DNA from: Prostheceraeus crozeri | Lineage: Eukaryota; Platyhelminthes; Polycladida; Euryleptidae | Assembly (NCBI GenBank): GCA_907163375.1 | Contig: CAJQUW010003166.1 | Span: forward strand, 62,001-126,000 | Reading direction: 5' to 3' | Length of the DNA: 64,000 nucleotides | Shown: positions 25,001 to 34,000 of the stretch, one piece after another | How the letters are laid out: every line of letters begins with the position of its first letter | Position numbering within the stretch: the stretch's first letter is position 1 | Made by a program: the position numbers and the translations under genes | The notes under the pieces: model-generated | The model's input: the letters and a program-made list of their open reading frames with translations, nothing else | What the model was told of the DNA's origin: nothing | Database searches by the model: none

Positions 25001-28000
25001 TGTTGATTTCATGAAACAAGAACTTGCAATAAACGTGCTAGAATTCATTGATTTTAAATCAATTGAATAATATATATTGAACAAAATATGATTTAAATAG
25101 GCCAATGATTTATTGAACTATTTCCCACCTATTGTAAAGCAAACAGGATCAGGATTACCAATGTGATAATATAAACATACGGATATTACTTAAATGAAAC
25201 CCATTTGAAACCAAGCTATTTTAGAAAGCTTAAGTTTGTAAAATCAAAATCATTTTTCAAACTCAAATTGCAAGCGTGAGAGGTTGTGAGATCTATTACA
25301 ACCGAGTTGATATTCTATTTTTTCTCTTACTTTTTGAATCTTTTGAATTTATGAAACGTTGCGCGTAGGTTTAAACCAGAGTTGGCTTTACGCTGACTAA
25401 AACTGGTTTCTGCTACTACGTGGCAAAACCTCGATAAAAACCGGCAAAAACTAAAATTCCGAGTCAGAAAAATCAGTCTATTTCTTCACGAAATGATCGA
25501 CAGCAGGCTGGGGTTTGAGTATAACGATGCATGCGGTTTTGCAGATTGCAACTATTATATTGCAAAGCATGACATTCATTCTCTGATAGAACCTATGATA
25601 TCAGTTTTTATCACGAACGACAGGCGATGTTGTATTTGGTTGCGATAGCTCTGCCCTTTTCTTGTACACTTTAGAACAAATTTAGACTTCAGCATCGCTT
25701 TGGCACTTTAGTCCATGTAACATAAGTTGTTGGATGTTTCCGAAATTATCATCAAATGAATGCTCTTTTAGATGAGAAAATGTGACTTCGTCAAATCTAA
25801 AAAATGAAAATGAAGATGTATATGAAACTGGTTTGCACACAGAGCCAAATTAAGCAAACTCCTTTCTTCATGTGGACGAACTTCAATAATCTCACTGTCA
25901 TTCTTCTGTGTGAAGTGTTCAGCAAGAATGCAGAATGTACTGTAAAAGGCATATCTGTAAATGGCTTGATCATATCTAGATTTGAACTCAGGTCTCATGA
26001 GCACAGAGAGAACAGTATCACAAGGCCTCTACACCGGTAAATTTCAGCTGCCAAATGAAGCAATGTGCAACAGTCGTCACTTAGAATGCATTTCTACTTT
26101 TTTAGAATTGTACTAAATGTACCAACGCTTGTGACTGGAGCAGAAAATCATGATTTGGAAGAACAAATAATAATTAAACAACACAGTCCGCAGCAGCAAT
26201 CTGCCCTTCTAGCTTCATGGAATACATGTTTCCGGCAAAAACACTATCTTTTCTAAAAAAAAGCCGAGTGATTTCCTTCCAGCATGGACGTTTGTTGCAT
26301 CTTACCATGAATTCTCATGCAATGATGAAAATCACCCCAGCAGCCATGTATAATGGAATATAATGCTTACTAATATAAATTATTAATTGAAGTTGTCCTG
26401 ATGAGAACTGATGGCGTTCTCCATTCCACAGGTGTACAACTACAATGCTGTTGTAACAATTGAATTAGTCTATCTGAAATGAAATTTATAGAATAACAAA
26501 AAGAACGTGCACGCTATAATGAATGCACAATAGCTTCATACCAATATTCTATATAATAATTCATGTTCCTACACTTATACTTGGAGCATATTCTTGATTG
26601 AAATATGATTTTCATAAGGTTTGCATTGTGAAAATACAGGCTAAATGTTTATCGAATGATGAAAAAGTAAAATGAATTTATTATGACTAACGTTCATCAA
26701 TACAGTCAGGAATGATGATGATCCCCTATATGCCAAAAACTGAAGTAGCAATGCTGTTATCATAGTTTTAGCGAATATTTCATAGCTTCATTCAATATTT
26801 CATAAACTGATACTTTTTCATGGTTTATCCGAATACAACTTTAGGCGAAAAATGGTGGCAAAAGCTGGCAGTTAACCCAGAGTGGTGTTTACCGGCCAAC
26901 TCTTGTTTAAACAGCACACAGCCTTTTCATCCACAGAATTTCATATAAAATAAACTCATAATATTTATATCTTGATCGCTTTAGATGACTCTATTCATCA
27001 CATAAAAGTCATTCTATTAAGTAGCGTTTAAATAAAAAACAGTCGCTCCCTTCTTTCGGACAAATTTCCTTTATTGTTTTAAAAACATATGTACAAGGGC
27101 CCGACGAGTTTCGTCCTCCGACGTTATCAAGGGCACAAGGGTACTGTTTTTTATTTAAACGCTACAATGCACCTCCCGTACAATGGACGCTTTATTTTAC
27201 ATTCTATTAAGGATTTTAAATATTCTTGCATTGAGGGTTAAACACATTCCAATTACACAGCTTTGAAAAGAGATTATGCAAAAATACACATTCAGAAATC
27301 GAGAGATTGGGTTACAGGAAATTAGCACCGATGGGATGAAAGCTAGGAAATTGGGTTATGTCCATGGCAGGAACAAGACATTGGCAATAAATAGAACTCG
27401 ATCTCTTGCCCGAACAATTGATTGCAAACTCAAAGATGCTTACATATTGAAATGCTGTAATCTTTTCGACCTTTAAATGTTGTCGATCTCAATCTTGGGA
27501 TAATGTTCTTTGATTCGGACACCAAGACATCTTTTGTTGTGCAGCCAATATAACTACAAACGCAATCGCATTTGAAATTGTAACAGAGGTTTGATCTTCA
27601 ATTCAAGAATATTTAGAATCCTTTGTTGAATGACTTTGATCTTGTGATTCGAGTTATTGGAAGCACGCATGATGAATTTATTTCTATTTTCTTTACTTAA
27701 ATTTAGTGGATGAAAATACTCTTTTGAAATCTTAAAAACATACTGTACGTTTTATATCAGCAATAAGCCAATGCTGCAGATATTAGCGCTTTGTGTTTCT
27801 CAAAAAAATATACAACAATATTGGAAGGGTCGGACAAGGTGGACTATAGGACAATGGAAAAATCAGGAATTCCAAAGAAATTCTATATGCCCAAAAAGAA
27901 AAAATCTCAAATTTTTGACTGATGAAATAACAAGATCAATGTGTGCATTGAAAAATTCTGCATTGTTACATAGCAAAATCTACATAATAATGATATTGTC

Positions 28001-31000
28001 CGAGGCTGTATTTCTATGGGAAAATACCGTGAAACAATGCAGAAAAAGGCGTGAGTCATTTGAGTTTTAGATATTGAGTCATAGATATATTCATGTAAAT
28101 AATATTCAACGCTCCAAACAAAGTCTGACTTAAGTCAGCACCGTCCAAGACCCCAGTAGGGGTAAAAAGTGACGCAAAATCCGTAAAAAAAATGAGAAAA
28201 TATCGGGTTTTTTCAGCGCATTGATATGATAAGTTTTGGGGAAACTATCATGGAAAAGCTTAGGACAATAGATCAATTTTCATCATTTAGAGGCATTAAA
28301 TAAAAGAAGTATAACGTATTGAACTTCACTTTTTCAACTTATTGAATATTTGAATAAATTTCATGCGGAGTTTTCGACTTTTAAAGCTGACGTTATGTTT
28401 CAAACCATATCTATGTGAAGACTACAGTGGTGTCCATTTCCCAAATGTGTTGCAGGTTCTATTTAATTCATCCCCAATAACGTGCAGATATGGGGTCTAT
28501 AATGTGCATCAACTGATTGGAAATTAAAAAAATAAGCTAGAAATTCTTTAAATGAGGTAATCATGATATCACATTATCATAACCATTGATGTAGTGCATA
28601 TACTATACTGAAGTTTAATCACATGTAAAGCTTCAAGATGCCATTAATATCAGAGACTGGCAGAGATGAAACAATTATTCACAAAACATGTCCGACATAA
28701 CAAAGATACTTTCTTAATCAATTAGCAGCTGCCACCCTTACCCCCTGTTTTTCATCCTTATGAGAGTCAATACACAATGAAATCTTCATTAGAAATCCGG
28801 AAAATAGTCCTATCAGGCCAGGATTTCATAGTTAGCGCATAAAATGTTTTAGGAGCATGTCCTTCTTAGATTCTATGTCTATTGTCCAGCTTTATTTCGT
28901 TTCGTCAAAGTAACTTTCTTAATACAATGCTATCTCTGCTAACGTCTCGAATACTAAAAATTAGTCATCACTTACTAAATTAATAAATAATTCATAAAAA
29001 TATACGACAATTAATCGCTCGCCAATCAAAATTGTCAGCCCTGTCACATTTGACAAAGTCAACCTTACTCAATGAATGATCGTACAGCTACATTCGCATC
29101 ATTCATTCTTTTCGACTTACTGGACAGTAGCGAGTGTCGCCAGAGGCGCTCCTTAGTAGTTCGGCAAAAGATGAGGAACGGGAGCCACCATGAAGGCGAA
29201 CTTGGGAGACCAATGCATCAGTGGGAACGTAGTGGATTAACTGAACGTATTTTTCACCCGCATCAGCTCTTTGAAATTGGTTAGAACTGCAGTTAGGGCA
29301 GGTTGATGACTCCTGAATATTCATTCCAAATTTGGCGTGCGAGATGCAGTGTGGAGCCGAGCAAACGTCAGCATCCTCTGCAGTGCACAAATGATGATGC
29401 AGACGCTGAAGAATGGTGTCCTGTAAATATCAGTGCATTCCTTATCAATAATACAGTAAATTTGAATATTTTCGAAATTAGTGTACAACATCAGCGATTT
29501 AGTCAGAGAAAATAACTAGTTTCAAATAAGGTACAATTTTTCTGCTTTTATAAAATCAAAATTAAGAATACCATATTTGCCAGTGGATGTTCAGGTCCAT
29601 TTCCATTTATCGAAGGAAAAATGATTTACTTTTGGCATTATGCAAAATGGACAGGAAACTCATTATTAGAACACATTGTTTTCTTTATTTAAATCATTTG
29701 TCTCTGGAATATGTAGCTCCCGTTGGATACCATTATATTCTGCAGTTTTGTAACACGATAATTCATTACTATTCGATTTATGTAAGTAAAGGACCGAAAA
29801 AAGAGAACATATATTTTGGACGTGACTGCCTTTTCTATTAGCAAAGCGTGCGGACTGATGATTTGATTTCATTCACTCCGAATTAGTAGACTTACTAATT
29901 CGGCATGCTGCAATACTGACGCATCAAAAAGTGTTGCAACCTTTGCCAGCAAAAACATCAAGATAACATCGAAACACATGTTGCTCTCGTTATGTATGAA
30001 AAGGCCAGCAACTATGTACACACATAATCTAGAACATTTCAAAGCAAAACTTCTAAGGTCACAAAAAAAACTGAAATAAACGTCTTAATAAAAAGTATTA
30101 AAATTGAACTATTGCTGTTGTTTCCATAAGAGCCATAACGTGAAATAAGATAATCTTAGTCCATAATCGATGGTATTTTCGTCATTTTGTCTTTATGACC
30201 TCCAGAGCTGGAGTTTTCTTAAATTGATTTCCTTTTCACGACGACATTAGAAATTCACATTTTCATGATCTTGTGGATTCACGGTATTGAACATAATTCT
30301 CATTGTATAGTGCGTGTGCGTTTGATATGTCCACACACTTGTAGGCGCACTAATAGCGTACGTATTTGCTCATTACCCTGATCAATTTCTACCGCGACAG
30401 GATTCCCAAATTTTTGAATTAATGGGAAAACATATTTTTGATAAGTTAAAACACTCTAAACAGTTCATTATGTAATTAAAGGAAAGTGAGTTAATTTATT
30501 AATTAGCTAATTAAAGATAAAATGAGTTTTTTTTAGAATTTCGAACACTTCAAGTTCATTGGCACTAAAAATTCTGTGTACTCTTATCGGTTTTATAAAG
30601 CTGCGCAACATCAAAGAATGTCTTTATTGTATTCAGGACCATTGTCTTCATTGTATTAATTGATCTTCAAGCACAATGTTACACATGAATGAGGGTCACT
30701 CCAAGCAATGCCAACATAGTAGCAGATTGCTATGTTTTTATAATTTGATGTTCTGCAGTCTCGCTCGATAGGCTATTGTTTTATAGAATTTATGTCATAT
30801 TTGCAATATCACTCAGTTTCACACAGCAGAAGAGTATCTCATCATAAAGGAGTCGCAGCATGGTCTAAACATTTTTTATGAGCGTTTCATGCGGTGACAA
30901 GTGAGAATTGAATGATGCCATGCATGCTAGTATACGAGAGCTGAACATGTAAGCCGACATATGAAAGCTGTCAGTAAAAAATCAAATAAAGTATTTTTTT

Positions 31001-34000
31001 CATTTCTTATAGCATGACAAATTGTTTTCACTGAGTTGTGAAATTTGCTTGACTGTAGCCAAGATCATGTAGATGTTTCTTTCATAAAAATCTTTCATCA
31101 CCTGCCACAAACTCACCCCATAAATAATGCTCATCCAGTATATTGTTGCATTGCGTCTCACAGCTCATGAGCAGTTCTTATCAATTATACGACACATTTA
31201 ATAAAAACTCAGAAAAAAAGGTCAATAGAAAATAAGAAGATGCACCGTTACAGTGAAGTTGGAGGATCGTGGTTCATCTTGCAGTATTTCAACTACAAAG
31301 GTGTTCAACTTACAGGGAGGTTAATGCAAATAATCCCAAATATTCGGCAAATTCTAACTTAGTGCAAGCGAAAGATTCAGACGAGTGATTAAGTTAGCTA
31401 AATGCACCAGGCATTTCTGCTACACATTCCGCTTCGTGAGTAATGCTGAATAAAATTGAGCATTCGATTAAAACGAGCTTTAGAAACTTTCTCCATTGAT
31501 AAACCGGTGAATGTCATTAAAATGCCTAAACTTGTCCTTGTGTTGTACTGATATTGGATCCGTTGCTGTCTATTTCCTGCTTTTGTCTGTATTCCTCTTT
31601 ATTAATTAAGATTTGCTTCGTCACGTCAAATTCGGAGCTTAATTTGACGAGAAGAATTTATTTTGTGCAAGAAAGTTTCAAAATTTTCTGCTTTTATGAC
31701 CGTCGTATCAACGAGGAGTACATATATAGCCGGAGTATGAGAAATATCGATACTTGACTGCTACGGTAGAGCAATAAAGTAATATATTTTCCGCGATCCG
31801 CTATGACATCTAAGGCTCACATCTACCTGCATTCACTAACACATGATATACTATATTTTTTCTTCACTGTGTGTTTGTATGTAAAGCTAGAAATCTCATA
31901 GACTTGTGTGACACGAACTGAAAATGTCACAAGATAAATAGATATATTGAAAGACATGCTCATGCCCAAAGAAAATTATAATGAACCTTTCCATTTCCAG
32001 CCTGTAAGAAAGGTGACATAATAGAGTTGAGCCGAATGAATATTTCGAGGCAATGTTGTACTTTTCTTCGATTACACTAAGTTTCTTCTATCTGACATAT
32101 TTTCTACCGGTCTTCAGGCATTAGTACTATCTGATGCAATACTATTCTTTTTTGATTTTTAATTTTGAAGCTGCTTTAGCGTCACTTTTCTCTCACTGGG
32201 GGGCTTGGCCGGTGCTGACATAATCAGACTTATCTGGGGCGCGTGACATCTTTATCCCAGATGCCCCTCCTGCAGACTTCTAATGACACCTCCGGGCCTC
32301 GGCCTCTAGTCCAAAGGATCACTAGCCACTGTGCCGCGGAGGCCTAATGCGTCTAATGCATATATTTCTTGATATTGTGTCATAAACTAAACAACAGAAA
32401 TACGAGCACTATTCAAACAATCATTGCATCATCACAAATTGCTTGGAACTTAATCTGAGCCTGACTCGTTGCATCATCACAAATGGCTTAGAACTTAATC
32501 TGAGCCTGATGAGGACAACTTCTGTCTCATAAATACTGCCTCTTATCTCAAAATAAAAGCATACATCGGTCTATCATTCAAAATTCTCACGTCTGTGCCA
32601 CAATCCATGTTCCAATATGCACTTTTGAATATGGGAAAGGTAGAGCGGAGACAACGGAAATATCAACCTAAAGCAACAAAGATAACCGGATAAATTTTCA
32701 CTTAATCAAAATTATGCAATCGATAGAAGTGCTAATGTTGCTTGTGGAGAACAATGAGGGAAGCATTCCAACAACGGGAAACTGATAACAGATTATTCCT
32801 ACGTCTCTCATAGACAATGGTGGCTAGAAGAAGACATCGGTACGACACAATTACGTGCAGCGTCGTCTCATCTCTTATTTATCACGCACCGGGATGTTGT
32901 ATTTTTCTTGGTAATTAATTCCACCTCCGCGATCTCACCAATGATGTCAAGAAATATCTTTAGAGAGGAAGATGAGGCCAAAATGAAGATCACTTCCGCA
33001 TACCGAAGTAATGCATTTTTGATAATGGAATGTGTGAATCAGTGGCGAAATCCGATGTCAAACTGCTGTCACGCGCCCAGATGACAGAAATAGGATAGGT
33101 GCTGCGCATGAGGTGTTCTCGTGAGCAAATGTTGATGTGATTTAATTGTTTAGAATTATCATCGTTTTTTGGATATCATACTTAATGTTCGCGTAATGTT
33201 TCCAAGTATCATATTTGATGCCTGTCGGTAGTGCCTTCGATGCAGTTGAGTTTCGAAGAGCTCTAAATCTATCCCGAAGAAACACCCGAGACGGAATGCT
33301 CATCACTGCACCAAAATGTCAGAAAATAGTCATAGCTGAAAATGGGGCTTTGTAGAACTTGCATCACATTAAATAAAGAAAAGAAATTGTCATGACAATG
33401 CTGAAGCGGCAACTTTGGTATAATTACAATATTTATCGAAACAGTATTGACCGATACTCTGATTCCACACCAGCTGGAGCATGGAGCACTGCATTTGACG
33501 ATGTTTGTGATTGTGGACATTGCAAGTTAGACATAAACGAATATAAACGGTAGACGAATGTAACTAAGGTAAGAAATTTAACTAAACGGCGCATCATATT
33601 TCGTCCCATGCATGACTGCTAATTTAGAAAATGAATAATAGAAAGAATTAAATTGAAGTCTCTGATGAGAATAATCTTGTGTTGATGAAAAATTGAATAA
33701 CTGCAATCAATCAGTCCGTCTATTTGTCCAAATTTTATTTTGATTAACTAGCCAATTAATTGGTAATACTTGATTTTCAATTTATTAATTTCCTGTCTCA
33801 CTATGCGCGTCATATCGCAGAAGATAATTAAAAATCTCGTTCCTGCCGTGAGATACTTTTAACTCGACATCTGTTCTTCAACACTGCGACATTTTGTCAT
33901 TGACTTACTTGACCAGAATTCTAAATTCGCATTTCAGGTATTGTAAACAGACAGTTACATGTTTAGTCTCGAATCACATATAAATACATAAAGATGAAAT

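Larger units (their letters stand above)
18620..29120 (-). other. USP intron 3 (10.5 kb)
   Basis: Separates the finger exon from the His-box exon. Repeats recognised inside: SINE-like units at 21344-21430 and 22505-22580, a GA microsatellite at 23723-23739, a possible inverted-terminus element at 25370-26911, a short perfect inverted repeat at 27021-27165, and half of an inverted pair at 28124-28176. No additional coding exon could be supported. Confidence 0.65.

Noticed and set aside
28124-32229. A single 4-kb transposon bounded by the inverted 50-bp pair
   Set aside because: A conserved USP exon (29121-29420) lies inside in proper phase, so the pair is better explained as two separate insertions.
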